Positions 16,911 through 26,499 of a stretch of 32,084 nt of DNA are shown here, piece after piece. A program made the translations under genes and the position numbers. The DNA is from Candidatus Zixiibacteriota bacterium (GTDB taxonomy: Bacteria; Zixibacteria; MSB-5A5; GN15; PGXB01), in NCBI GenBank assembly GCA_020058225.1, contig JAGVEJ010000141.1, forward strand, positions 1 through 32,084, given 5' to 3'. Numbering within the stretch: position 1 is the first letter of the stretch; each line of letters opens with the position of its first letter. The notes under the pieces were generated by a model, which was not told where the DNA came from, searched no databases, and saw nothing but the letters and a program-made list of their open reading frames with translations.

Positions 16911-19900
16911 TTAGAATTTGATATCGACCCAAATCTTTAACTCTCTTGTATGTGAAGTACGTTTCTGAGTCTTATCATCGGTATCCTGCCAACGACCGCT
17001 AAGGCCGCCCCTTATTTGAGTTGAGAATGAATATGAAATTGTCGGAGTGATAGTCAAATCCGACCGCTCCCCGGCCGAAACATACGGACTGGTGCCGCTG
17101 GCGTTTTCGGTTTTTTGTTTCCTCAAAGTTACATCAGCCGATATGGTGGCCGTGGAACTGAATTTAATTCTCCCCAACAATGGAATTCTTATTCCGGTGG
17201 GAGCTGTAAAGGAATACCGGGAATCGACACTGTAACTTCGCGATAGATCGCGCTTTCTGCTGGTTATTACGCCGGTCTGGCTATTCATCGCTTTATCTTC
17301 ACTGAAAATTTTATCGGTCGAAAAATTAATTTGCAAGCCTCTGGCAATATCAAAACTGAATGATAAAAGTGGCCTCTGTGAAATGGTCGTTCTTTCACTT
17401 GACTTAAATCCGGTTTGTAGGTTATAAGACTCGCTTCTGCTCTTGGAGTATCCGGTTCTGGGAGAAAATCGCTGTATGATAGGATTGAATATTTTTATTG
17501 TAGATAAAGACCCAATAGTGAATTTAATATCTGGAAATACTGTTTCAATCGATTTCTGAGGATTAACCGTCTTTTCAACGTCTTTGTTAATTTTTCTATT
17601 AAACGAAACATCTGTCTTTAATCCGCCAAGGAATTTAGTTCCGGAGCCAAATGAGTAACCAATATTTTCTGAGATAAAATTCGATGATCCCACTGCTCTA
17701 TATCCTTCATCAACGCGAGCACCATGCTCATCAGTTAATCCCAATCTAAATTTCCAACTTGCCCTATCCATCAAACCGATAAGCCCATAGGAAAATCTAT
17801 CATGATATTCATAAGTAATTGGATTAATCCAACCGGTTAATAAACCCATTACGCGGGAAACAGGATTCCAAACAGTCTCAATCGGGTTCTTTTTCTTTTC
17901 CACTTTTGTGACTTTGCCTTTTTGCTGGGGCGGCAAATCACGACGTCCCGCGTCCTTTTTCTTTTCTACGGCAAACATCTTTCTAAAATCAAGATTACCG
18001 CTTATGCTATAAGACTTGCTGGCTTGAGCCGATCGGGCAGTGCTGGTATCGGTTACATTTTTTGCCTCGCCATAAGTTGTATTAAATGTAAATTTATGCG
18101 TAAAAAAGGAGAATACCGCGGGCGAATAACTGGCGCCGAATGATTCGCTGAAATTGGTCTCTTTACCCAACCTTAGTTTTCCGGGGTTGAAAGTCAAATT
18201 GACCTTTTCAGGATCCGACATATCTCGTTTTGTACTGGCATTATAATTAAGGAGCAAATTATCAGAAACCTTGTAGCTTAACCTATAATTTCCATTGAAA
18301 TTTTTCGTTGTGCTTTCAATTCTGCCGCGATTCAAATTCTGCGATAAAGAATAATGTTTATCATAATCGCCCGAAGAGCTGAATGAATTGGGGAAGAAAT
18401 AAAATTTACTGCCGCTAAGTTTACTCACCAAAGGAATGGGTTTAGTCCAGAAAAACGGCTTTATACTGGGGATTTTCCCAAAATCAAGAGAATAACTACC
18501 CGAGGAATGATAATTTTTGCTAAGGGTAATCGGATTGGCCGGCGATCTGCCTTCCGAACGACTATATGAATATGAAGTTCTGATCTTGTTTAGAAAAAGT
18601 GTAAACAATGGATTTCGGGTTTTTCTATTAAAGCTTTCACTAAAGTTAAATCCCCTTGATGTGCCGACAGTGCTTTCTTTATCCCGCAGTTCATTGGGGA
18701 GCGTAATATCGGTTCCAAACCGCAGTCTCGGAATTTTGGTGTTTTTGCTGAAACTAAATGATATTGGAAGCGCCAAACCAAGGGATCGTGGGAGAAATTT
18801 ATCAAAACCGGTGCTTATATTATAACCATAAGTCTTTATGGCTTCACCGCCACCCAAATTATTGGATGAACCGCCTCTGGTCGAAGAGGACATTTCTCTA
18901 AAATAACTGTCCCGATGAGAATATTCGGTGCCATAAGAAAAGAGGTCAGCCACATTGCCCGCGACAGATACTCTCCCCGCGGCGCCAACGTCGCGTCGGA
19001 CATCGACAAGCCGCATCTCATCAACCCATACATCGCCCGTCTGAATATTGGTCGGATCAAGATTTGTTACCCCGCAGGCCAAATATTTAATTTGCGTAAG
19101 AGTAGGCTTTCCGCGAACCCGGTAATTGCCATCGGTAGTATCATAGGGCAAATTCATGGTGGCGCTGTCCTGTCGATTGCGGATTAGATATTCCTTTAAA
19201 CCCGATATTTCATCAAAATTGAGATTTACTTCATTTTCAGTATCCCATCCCGGTTTCAGCCGGGTATGATATTCATAGTAATTGGCGCTATCAGCGCCGA
19301 TTCTACAGAAAAATAGAACAGAATCAGCGCCCTGTTCCCCGTGAACATACATTTTTAGGGTTTTATATCCCATCAAACTTGGAGCATCATATAGAATTCT
19401 CTCGGCGATTCCCGTATCGCAATAGGCCAGGCTATCATAGCGAAGCAATAATGATTGTTCGGTTTCGGTTACAGCATTGGTCTTATCATAATAGCCGGAA
19501 ACTCCCGGAGGCGGAGAATAATTGATATTCACATCATCATTGATAACGGCAACATTAAATTTGCTTGAAGATGGCGTTATGGTATCAGTCCGAAATTTGA
19601 CTGTATCATCCCAATTTGATTGAATAAAATCGGCGGAGGCTATTTTAATGCTTATGCTGTCTCCATCCGGCGACTCAAACCACAATCGTATAAATTCAAT
19701 TTGAGTCCACGAAGGATTGCCGACTGTTGAATCTATGGCATCAGGGTCTTTTATCGGAATACGAAAAGTCTTCCAACCGTTATATTCTGAACTGTCAACG
19801 TAGTAATTCTCATCCTCAATATTGACACGAAATGAATAATAGCTATTGTAACTATCCAGTGCATTGTTGCGCAGGAGATCTTCGGTATCCGGTTTACCCC

Positions 19901-22769
19901 AACGGTTGGGATCTTTTTCATTTCCTTCGGTTCCGTTAATATGGCTGTAATCATCAGGGTCGCATCCATTACAGCCTAACCCCTCGCCATTATAATACCA
20001 ATTGTCATCATGGGGATCGGCGCCGGAACCTTCGGTTGAATCCGGAATGCCATCCAATCCTATGTCTTCTCCCTCATCGAGTATATTATTATAGATGGTT
20101 CCGGTAGCCTTATCCTCAGTATCCAAACTACCATTGACATTGACATCCTCAGTAATCCGCCCCAAATCAACATGAATAACCCCTTTGGTTCCCTTAACTC
20201 TCATTTCAAGAAGCTGTGCTCGACTCTGATTGGCGGAACCGGCGGGAAGATAACGCATGACTCCCCCCCACGCTTTGGAGGCCTCATAAAAGGCCGTGTC
20301 GCCGCGCAACGAATCGTTGGCCCGTTTATCTCTAATAGATGGTATATAATCAAACCAAAGAGTGTGCGAAAGATTCTCAGTAGCGGAAACATCCTTATTC
20401 CAAATTTCATTGGTGGGAATTTGATCATACGGATTATACCAGATAAGTCGGCCGCGCATCCGGGTTGAATCAAGGCCGATTGGCTTGGATGCCAATGTCC
20501 ATAATTCCCGATATATTCCAAATGAATAAAGGTCTCGGCTCCCTTCAAAATCATCAATATAGGCAACACCATCAACGTTAGGATTCGGGTGAGATTGTGC
20601 CACTTCCGCCGATATGGCCAAATTCGAGTTTTCCTTTGTTGAATAGAATGGCAATAAATTGGCCATCTTTGAAAGGAAATTTGGTTTTAGTTTGAAAGAA
20701 CCATCAATATCGAACATCATCGTGCGTGCCGTTTCCTGACCAATTTTTGGTTTTCTTTCGGTGGCTTTATCTGATTTATAAAGAAATGTAGAGCCGATCT
20801 GGAAATTTTCATTCAAATCATATTCCGTACGGATTCCAAATAAGGTTTTCTTCTCCATTGACATAAGGGGAGAAAATTCATATTCGATATTTATATTGGC
20901 ATTGGGGTCGGTCGCATCCTGAGTCAAAAAGGTCACCCGTCCAAAATCATAATCCACATTATAATCCTGCCCTTTTGTCAAAAGCCGACCATTGAGCGTA
21001 ATTCTTTCTGATCCCTCGATAATATTTGTCCTGCCAAGACTGATTTCGTTAGCGCGACTTGTGTTGGAAATTTCAAAATAATATTTGCTGGCTTCAGTCA
21101 CCGGGCTGGTGCCATATTCATTGGTATATATTCCGGGAACCTGAGGCTCTAATTTGGTTGTATCTCCCAAAAATGTTCTTTGGGAAGCAAATGGTTCTCT
21201 TTCGGGAAATATTAAGAATCCTCGGATGGGATCAATTATTGGAGTATTGACATCAATCTTGCCATCAGGAATTGGCTTACCTGATTGATTGGTTGTGTCT
21301 AATCCCAATATTTGAATATATGCCGTCCCGTTTTGATTGTCGATATTCTGATTAGTCCGCTCCGTTCCGGCCAAGCCCTTATATATTGTAACATCAAGGC
21401 CAGCCGGATCAAGTTGCGTTGACCCCAAGTAATATACATTACGCCACATGTAATCCCATGTATATTGAGTAGAATCTGGACGACGAGATTTTATTAATTT
21501 TAGTTTTAGGGTTTCTGCCGACAAATCGCCAATTGTATCGATTATGCCATCTTTTCGTTGAACTATCATGAAAACTCCAATTTCTCCATAGGAGCCGCCA
21601 TTGGGGGAGTTGAAAATTGCATAAAACTTTTTATTATCAATATAATAGTCATCTTCCCTCAACGGTTCAGCATATACTAAGGCCTCACTTGCCTCACTGG
21701 CCGCAAAGGTAGTGTCAACCGGATCCACATAAAATTTGGCGGTAATCACAGAAGTTGTTTGCTGGGAGGCATAAGGGACAGTGTAAATTGAAATAAACTT
21801 CAAAAAATCCCACTTGTCTATATCTTCGCTTTTTCGGCCCAAATCAAATATTCGCCCCGTGGCATATTCCCAATCCCTCTTATAATCTTTTCTGGCCGTT
21901 GCCCCCGCTGATATGGAATTCCTTTCCGTAGAGCCTTTTTCTTGGCTGGCAATAGCGGTAAGTTTCAGATTTCCAATTTGCGCCTCTGTCTTGATTCCAA
22001 ATAACCCTTGGATGCGTGCCGAATAGCCGACAAATCTGGTATTGGGCAAAGACAAAGTTGTATTGCCTGCCTCGATGATCTTTATAATATCATTCTCATC
22101 CCCCTTATACCTCAGCATTATCCTATTGGCCAAGGGGATATCTGTCTTGGAATCCTGGGAAACCTGCACCGTTATTTTTGAACCGATATTACCGTTTATA
22201 TCAAAGCGAGAAATCTGCTCCATATTGAGCGATGGAAATTTGCTTTGTTTGTATGTAGCCGTGGAGGTTCTGTCATCCCATTGAGAGCGGCCGGAGAAAG
22301 TAATCTGATGTGATCCGGACACCTTTAAACCGGCGCCGCCTTCTCCAAAAACTGATTCAAAGGTTTGCGATTTTATTGGAACATTAATTGCCAGCAACCC
22401 CCCCGCTTTCTGTTTTTGTTGTTTTGACAGGGCTTGCGATCGAATTTCGGTTAGCTGACGGGAAAGCCAATATTTGCGTCGATGTTGCATGAACTCAGTG
22501 GCATTGACAGTTCTCGGCATCAAATCATAAACATAATCCCCCTTTTTGTAAAACTGACCGGTTATGGTCAATGTCTGCCGAGAATAACTTGAATTGCCAA
22601 TGAGGGGTTTGGTTTCATAAAAACGCTTAAATGGGGGATAAACATATCCATCGAGTGAAATAAGAAACTTTGGCTCATCAACCGGAATAGGCGCAATAAA
22701 CGTTCGAGGTGATTGCAAAGATGCATGAAATGTCGGCGATTCTGAAAAGGCAAACAGTGGCAATAGCAA
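16911..22769 (-). CDS. sprA: SprA-like cell-surface protein (type IX secretion translocon family)
   Basis: SprA forms the giant outer-membrane barrel through which type IX secretion substrates leave the cell. Family landmarks include NPNVDGVAYIDDFEGSRD (about residue 735), an acidic calcium-type insert (about 880-980, with DEGEDIGLDGIPD and NGTEGN), and a DVWVDEMRLVDVRRDVG segment. A long C-terminal run of amphipathic strands ends in LKIWVDIKF. At about 1,950 residues it is shorter than the Flavobacterium protein (about 2,400). The coordinate start is a TTG that would cut the signal peptide. In frame upstream the codons read IRQITYLITTALL, giving a good signal peptide but no ATG, GTG or TTG; an ATT start near 22805 or 22820 is possible. 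It follows murB by 70 bp. No other type IX genes are in the window. Confidence 0.9.
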   Translation of the reverse strand: MLLPLFAFSESPTFHASLQSPRTFIAPIPVDEPKFLISLDGYVYPPFKRFYETKPLIGNSSYSRQTLTITGQFYKKGDYVYDLMPRTVNATEFMQHRRKYWLSRQLTEIRSQALSKQQKQKAGGLLAINVPIKSQTFESVFGEGGAGLKVSGSHQITFSGRSQWDDRTSTATYKQSKFPSLNMEQISRFDINGNIGSKITVQVSQDSKTDIPLANRIMLRYKGDENDIIKIIEAGNTTLSLPNTRFVGYSARIQGLFGIKTEAQIGNLKLTAIASQEKGSTERNSISAGATARKDYKRDWEYATGRIFDLGRKSEDIDKWDFLKFISIYTVPYASQQTTSVITAKFYVDPVDTTFAASEASEALVYAEPLREDDYYIDNKKFYAIFNSPNGGSYGEIGVFMIVQRKDGIIDTIGDLSAETLKLKLIKSRRPDSTQYTWDYMWRNVYYLGSTQLDPAGLDVTIYKGLAGTERTNQNIDNQNGTAYIQILGLDTTNQSGKPIPDGKIDVNTPIIDPIRGFLIFPEREPFASQRTFLGDTTKLEPQVPGIYTNEYGTSPVTEASKYYFEISNTSRANEISLGRTNIIEGSERITLNGRLLTKGQDYNVDYDFGRVTFLTQDATDPNANINIEYEFSPLMSMEKKTLFGIRTEYDLNENFQIGSTFLYKSDKATERKPKIGQETARTMMFDIDGSFKLKPNFLSKMANLLPFYSTKENSNLAISAEVAQSHPNPNVDGVAYIDDFEGSRDLYSFGIYRELWTLASKPIGLDSTRMRGRLIWYNPYDQIPTNEIWNKDVSATENLSHTLWFDYIPSIRDKRANDSLRGDTAFYEASKAWGGVMRYLPAGSANQSRAQLLEMRVKGTKGVIHVDLGRITEDVNVNGSLDTEDKATGTIYNNILDEGEDIGLDGIPDSTEGSGADPHDDNWYYNGEGLGCNGCDPDDYSHINGTEGNEKDPNRWGKPDTEDLLRNNALDSYNSYYSFRVNIEDENYYVDSSEYNGWKTFRIPIKDPDAIDSTVGNPSWTQIEFIRLWFESPDGDSISIKIASADFIQSNWDDTVKFRTDTITPSSSKFNVAVINDDVNINYSPPPGVSGYYDKTNAVTETEQSLLLRYDSLAYCDTGIAERILYDAPSLMGYKTLKMYVHGEQGADSVLFFCRIGADSANYYEYHTRLKPGWDTENEVNLNFDEISGLKEYLIRNRQDSATMNLPYDTTDGNYRVRGKPTLTQIKYLACGVTNLDPTNIQTGDVWVDEMRLVDVRRDVGAAGRVSVAGNVADLFSYGTEYSHRDSYFREMSSSTRGGSSNNLGGGEAIKTYGYNISTGFDKFLPRSLGLALPISFSFSKNTKIPRLRFGTDITLPNELRDKESTVGTSRGFNFSESFNRKTRNPLFTLFLNKIRTSYSYSRSEGRSPANPITLSKNYHSSGSYSLDFGKIPSIKPFFWTKPIPLVSKLSGSKFYFFPNSFSSSGDYDKHYSLSQNLNRGRIESTTKNFNGNYRLSYKVSDNLLLNYNASTKRDMSDPEKVNLTFNPGKLRLGKETNFSESFGASYSPAVFSFFTHKFTFNTTYGEAKNVTDTSTARSAQASKSYSISGNLDFRKMFAVEKKKDAGRRDLPPQQKGKVTKVEKKKNPIETVWNPVSRVMGLLTGWINPITYEYHDRFSYGLIGLMDRASWKFRLGLTDEHGARVDEGYRAVGSSNFISENIGYSFGSGTKFLGGLKTDVSFNRKINKDVEKTVNPQKSIETVFPDIKFTIGSLSTIKIFNPIIQRFSPRTGYSKSRSESYNLQTGFKSSERTTISQRPLLSFSFDIARGLQINFSTDKIFSEDKAMNSQTGVITSRKRDLSRSYSVDSRYSFTAPTGIRIPLLGRIKFSSTATISADVTLRKQKTENASGTSPYVSAGERSDLTITPTISYSFSTQIRGGLSGRWQDTDDKTQKRTSHTRELKIWVDIKF

Positions 22770-22842
22770 TAATGCCGTCGTAATTAAATATGTAATTTGT
22801 CTAATCGTAAAATAACCAATTCTACTGGTTTAATTTATTTCT

Positions 22843-23820
22843 TTATAAATCGGTCGATAGGCCTTCCTCCTCAAATGTTCCAAGGTATGTTATTTCTTCC
22901 CGTAACTCAATTCCAAATTTCTCTTTGACCCGGCTTTTCAATATTTCGGCCAAATTTCGAATATCTTTTGAGGTTGCCGAGCCATTATTTATTATAATAT
23001 TAGCATGTTTTTCAAAAACGCAAGCTCCACCATAATGAATTTCTTTTGCGCCGACTTCCTCCAATAGCTTTCCTGCGGGGAGTTTCCCATGTTCATAATT
23101 TTTATCAACGATATTTTTAAAAAAACATCCGGCCGAATGCTCCTCAAAGGGGAGTTTTTTGCGCCTCTCAGCTAATATTTCGTCCGTTTTTTTTCTAATC
23201 TCCTCTTTTTTCCCAGCTCTTAACGAAAATTCAGCATGCGCGACAAATTCTCCCGTTTTCTTTAAGACCGAATTCCTATATGAAAATTCAAAATAAGAAG
23301 TCAATTCGTTTCTTATATTACCTTGCTTATCAACCAATTGCACCGATTTTAATGCTGATGATATATCCAAGCCATAGGCTCCCGCATTTCCAAAAATAGC
23401 TCCGCCAACCGTTCCCCAAATTCCTGTGGCAAATTCAAGACCGGCCAAGCCGTTATTGGTTGCAAAATCTACCATCTCTTGAAGACTCTCGCCGGCTCCG
23501 GCAATTATGGCCTCTTCGCTCACCTTCAATCCCATGATTGAATTCCTGATGACAAGTCCATCATACCCATAATCCGAGACGAGCAAATTGGAGCCGCCAC
23601 CAAGCATAAAAATCGGCAATTGATATCTATTAGATTCTTTTATTAGGGACGAAAGTTCCTTTTCGCTATGTACCTCGGCGAATAACTTGGCCATCCCACC
23701 GGTTCCAAAAGTATTAAATGGAGCCAAGGGTTTATCGCTCTCTATTAATTCGCCGAATTTGTCTTTTAGAATTTTAATGATTTCTCGCCAATCAATAGAG
23801 GTTTTCCCTGCAGTAAACAT
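22843..23820 (-). CDS. murB: UDP-N-acetylenolpyruvoylglucosamine reductase
   Basis: MurB is the FAD/NADPH enzyme that makes UDP-MurNAc, the second committed step of peptidoglycan synthesis. FAD-binding landmarks are MLGGGSNLLVSDYGYDGLVI and GTVGGAIFGNAGAYG. The catalytic region follows in FSYRNSVLK and HSAGCFFKN, the serine in SAGCFFKN marking the type I enzyme. The end EEITYLGTFEEE is typical. The length of about 325 residues is normal. I prefer the ATG at 23820 to the GTG at 23823, because a TATATT -10 box ends exactly 6 bp before a hexamer that leads into this ATG, and no SD is present. The gene precedes sprA. Confidence 0.96.
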   Translation of the reverse strand: MFTAGKTSIDWREIIKILKDKFGELIESDKPLAPFNTFGTGGMAKLFAEVHSEKELSSLIKESNRYQLPIFMLGGGSNLLVSDYGYDGLVIRNSIMGLKVSEEAIIAGAGESLQEMVDFATNNGLAGLEFATGIWGTVGGAIFGNAGAYGLDISSALKSVQLVDKQGNIRNELTSYFEFSYRNSVLKKTGEFVAHAEFSLRAGKKEEIRKKTDEILAERRKKLPFEEHSAGCFFKNIVDKNYEHGKLPAGKLLEEVGAKEIHYGGACVFEKHANIIINNGSATSKDIRNLAEILKSRVKEKFGIELREEITYLGTFEEEGLSTDL

Positions 23821-23826
23821 CACTTC

Positions 23827-23854
23827 AATATAGCGCTATCCCGTATAAAATCAA
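23827..23854 (-). promoter_or_regulatory. Promoter-like boxes giving a possible leaderless murB mRNA
   Basis: On the minus strand TTGATT (23854-23849), a 16-bp spacer and TATATT (23832-23827) are followed by only 6 nt before the ATG at 23820. A start at the usual +7 would fall on the A of the ATG, and no SD is visible. Confidence 0.42.
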
Positions 23855-23912
23855 GCTTTTTGCCGGTTTTAATCCAATGTCACCGCCTATATTCCGGCAA
23901 ATTGTTATACAC

Positions 23913-24242
23913 CTATGTTTGATTTTCGTTTTGTGTATTTCCTCCGGATTCGGTCTTTTCCGGCTGAGGTTCAGATTTGGCAGATTCATCGATATAATTC
24001 ATTCGCAATTCATAAAGAATATTGGTTATGAATCTCTCTTCTTCTGTTGTAAGATTCCCCTTTGTTTTTTCTTGTAACATTGTCAGCATATCAATACTGA
24101 ACTTAGCTTGATTAATATCCCGTTCAACTTTTCCCGAAATTGGTGAAATTACTTTGCCCATTTGCTGAACGGCCGCCATTTGTAACGAAATAACAAGTTG
24201 AAAAAATAAGGCGTTAATTTCTTCCTTGTCAGTGTTTTCCAT
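23913..24242 (-). CDS. DUF1844 domain protein
   Basis: This 109-residue protein matches DUF1844: the N-terminal LFFQLVISLQMAAVQQMGK helix, then PISGKVERDINQAKFSIDML, and MLQEKTKGNLTTEEERFITN, ending in a helix LYELRMNYIDES. The C-terminal 20 residues are a low-complexity polar tail (SEPQPEKTESGGNTQNENQT). Function is unknown; members are small, helical and widespread in FCB and proteobacterial-like lineages. The start has a strong SD (GGAGG, five bases from the ATG). It follows recG by 74 bp on the same strand, with a 9-bp hairpin between them, and precedes the murB promoter region. Confidence 0.9.
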   Translation of the reverse strand: MENTDKEEINALFFQLVISLQMAAVQQMGKVISPISGKVERDINQAKFSIDMLTMLQEKTKGNLTTEEERFITNILYELRMNYIDESAKSEPQPEKTESGGNTQNENQT

Positions 24243-24280
24243 TTATTCCTCCAGACCATTTCATGTCTTAATCAACCCTC

Positions 24281-24301
24281 GCCATTAATTTCATTAATGG
24301 C
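24281..24301. repeat. Short perfect inverted repeat between recG and the DUF1844 gene
   Basis: GCCATTAAT and ATTAATGGC pair over 9 bp with a loop of TTC. No T-run follows on either strand, so it is not a clear terminator. It could be an operator or RNA-stability hairpin ahead of the DUF1844 gene. Confidence 0.4.
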
Positions 24302-24316
24302 AAAAGTCAATTATAA

Positions 24317-26404
24317 TCAACCAAAACGGGTCATTTTTCTGCGAGAGTGTACTTTTGCAGATAAATATTTTAACATATTCTTTCCAACGCTGTCAAGATT
24401 TTTATCCTTGGCAAATAGCCCTGCGATTATTTTTCGTGTTATTTGGAGAAGGTCGGAGTCTATGGATAAATCTGCAACTTTTAGTTCTGGCAGGCCATGT
24501 TGTTTGGTGCCGAAAAATTCTCCTGGTCCCCTGAGTTTTAAGTCTGATTCGGCAATCTCAAAACCATTTGATGATGCCTGAAACATGTTTAATCTTTGCT
24601 CGGCATGTTCACTTAGGGGTGGTTCCGCTATTGCAATAGCCAGTCCGGGTTTATTGCCACGTCCTACACGGCCGCGCAATTGGTGTAATTGCGAGAGGCC
24701 AAACCTCTCGGCATGCTCAATTACCATTATTGATGCCGCCGGAATATCTATCCCAACTTCTATCACGGTAGTTGCCACCAAAATCTTCAACCTGCCATTT
24801 TTGAAATCTCTGATTGTTTTCTCGCGCGACTCTTTTTTTACTCTGCCATGCACCAAACCAACCTTATATTCCGGAAATATTTCCGCCTTCAGTCGCTTGT
24901 ATTCATCCTCGGCGGCCTTCAAATCAAGCTTTTCTGATTTCTCCACCAGCGGGTATATGAAAAACAGCTGATCTCCCTGTTCCAATTTAGATTTAAGGAA
25001 TATATACATTTCTGGCCTCGAGGCCGCTGTGCGCCAAAATGTTTTCGTCGGTTTACGGCCGGGGGGCATAGATTTAATTGTTGTGATATCAAGATCGCCA
25101 TACAAAGTGAGCGCCAGAGTCCGCGGAATGGGAGTGGCAGACATTACCAAAGTATCTGGATGCTCTCCTTTGCCTATTAATTTTCCGCGTTGAAGCACTC
25201 CAAAGCGATGTTGCTCATCAATAATGACCAAGCCGAGTCTTTTAAACTGCACCGGATCCGAAAGCAAAGCATGGGTTCCAAAAACAATATCAATATCACC
25301 ACTTGTTATTCTATTTTCAATAATTCTCCTTTCGGCTGTGGCCGTGCTCCCAAACAAGAGCGCCGAGGTTAATCCCTTTTGTCGAAGCTTTAATTCCCAG
25401 TTTGTATAATGCTGTTCAGCCAGAAGCTCAGTCGGGGCCATGAAGGCAGTCTGCAGTTTATTCTCCGCCGCATAGACGGCCGCAATTAGCGCCACGACGG
25501 TTTTGCCACATCCAACATCTCCCTGCAGGAGACGGTGCATCGGCCTTTCCCTTTGCATATCATCCATAATCTGATAAGCCGCCTTTTGCTGATCAAGAGT
25601 CAACTGAAACGGTAATCCTGTAATAAATCTTTTGACCATATCTCCTGATGGATGATATTTATGCTTTTTGATCACGCCAGTATGATATTTTCTAACGCTT
25701 AAGACCAAATACTGCAATTCAAGAAGCTCATCAAATGCCAATCTCCGCCTTGCCGATTCTATATTATCCATGCTTTCGGGGTAATGTATCTGATTAAGGG
25801 CTTGAGGAAGTGAATATAATTTATGGTCCATAATCATATTTGATGGAAGATAATCAGTCAATTTGCCGCCGACTTTTTCAAGAGCGAGATTTATTATGCG
25901 ACGCATCACCCGGCCGGTTAATCCTGCCTGCTTCAATTCTGAGGTTGAAGGATAAACAGGGACAATTCTGCCGGTATGAATTAATTCCGAATCCAGGTCC
26001 TCCATCCTCTCAATTTCAGGATGAACTATCTGCAATTGCTGAAAATATGTAATCGGCCCGGTGACGGCATAAAGGTCACCCTTATTGAACTGCTTCTCGA
26101 GATACTTATATCCCTCAAACCAAATCAGAGCAATATATCCGGTATCATCGCCAATCATAACCTCAAGGCGCGACCGCCTTCCCTTTAATATTCCCTTGCC
26201 CAATACTCGCCCAATTATTGTGGCGGTCATATTGGCCTTGAGATGGCCAATCTTGGTTATCATAGAACGGTCCAAATATCGACGCGGTAGAAAATGTAGT
26301 AAATCTGATATATTATTAATCCCAATTCTGGATAAGGCATCTGCTCGCTTTGGACCCACACCTTTTAGGTACTGAATCTCGGATTCTAAATTCATCTCCG
26401 ACAT
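24317..26404 (-). CDS. recG: ATP-dependent DNA helicase RecG
   Basis: RecG remodels stalled forks and branched DNA. The 695-residue length matches the E. coli enzyme. The N-terminal wedge/OB domain begins at LKGVGPKRADALSRIGI and includes TATIIGRVLGKGIL. The helicase core has Walker A LLQGDVGCGKTVVALI near residue 298, the DEQH box IIDEQHRFGV near residue 398, and MSATPIPRTLALTLYGDLD. The C-terminal motif VI is LRGRVGRGNKPG, followed by the TRG-like RFGLSQLHQ region just before it and the C-terminal LKLRGPGEFFGTKQHG. The start is an ATG with no SD; a perfect TTGACA lies 30 bp upstream, placing a potential transcription start at the ATG. It heads a minus-strand run recG-DUF1844. Confidence 0.97.
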   Translation of the reverse strand: MSEMNLESEIQYLKGVGPKRADALSRIGINNISDLLHFLPRRYLDRSMITKIGHLKANMTATIIGRVLGKGILKGRRSRLEVMIGDDTGYIALIWFEGYKYLEKQFNKGDLYAVTGPITYFQQLQIVHPEIERMEDLDSELIHTGRIVPVYPSTSELKQAGLTGRVMRRIINLALEKVGGKLTDYLPSNMIMDHKLYSLPQALNQIHYPESMDNIESARRRLAFDELLELQYLVLSVRKYHTGVIKKHKYHPSGDMVKRFITGLPFQLTLDQQKAAYQIMDDMQRERPMHRLLQGDVGCGKTVVALIAAVYAAENKLQTAFMAPTELLAEQHYTNWELKLRQKGLTSALLFGSTATAERRIIENRITSGDIDIVFGTHALLSDPVQFKRLGLVIIDEQHRFGVLQRGKLIGKGEHPDTLVMSATPIPRTLALTLYGDLDITTIKSMPPGRKPTKTFWRTAASRPEMYIFLKSKLEQGDQLFFIYPLVEKSEKLDLKAAEDEYKRLKAEIFPEYKVGLVHGRVKKESREKTIRDFKNGRLKILVATTVIEVGIDIPAASIMVIEHAERFGLSQLHQLRGRVGRGNKPGLAIAIAEPPLSEHAEQRLNMFQASSNGFEIAESDLKLRGPGEFFGTKQHGLPELKVADLSIDSDLLQITRKIIAGLFAKDKNLDSVGKNMLKYLSAKVHSRRKMTRFG

Positions 26405-26410
26405 GAAATC

Positions 26411-26439
26411 AGGGTAATTTTTTCAGGTAATAATGTCAA
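26411..26439 (-). promoter_or_regulatory. Possible recG promoter, leaderless spacing
   Basis: Perfect TTGACA (26439-26434, minus strand), a 17-bp spacer and a weak TACCCT (26416-26411) are followed by 6 nt and then the recG ATG. Spacing from the -10 to the ATG is the same as in front of murB. The weak -10 limits confidence. Confidence 0.3.
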
Positions 26440-26499
26440 TAACTATTGATATCGTTGGGTGGAGGCACTGCAGGAAGGTATTGAGGGGGCAATCGCAAT

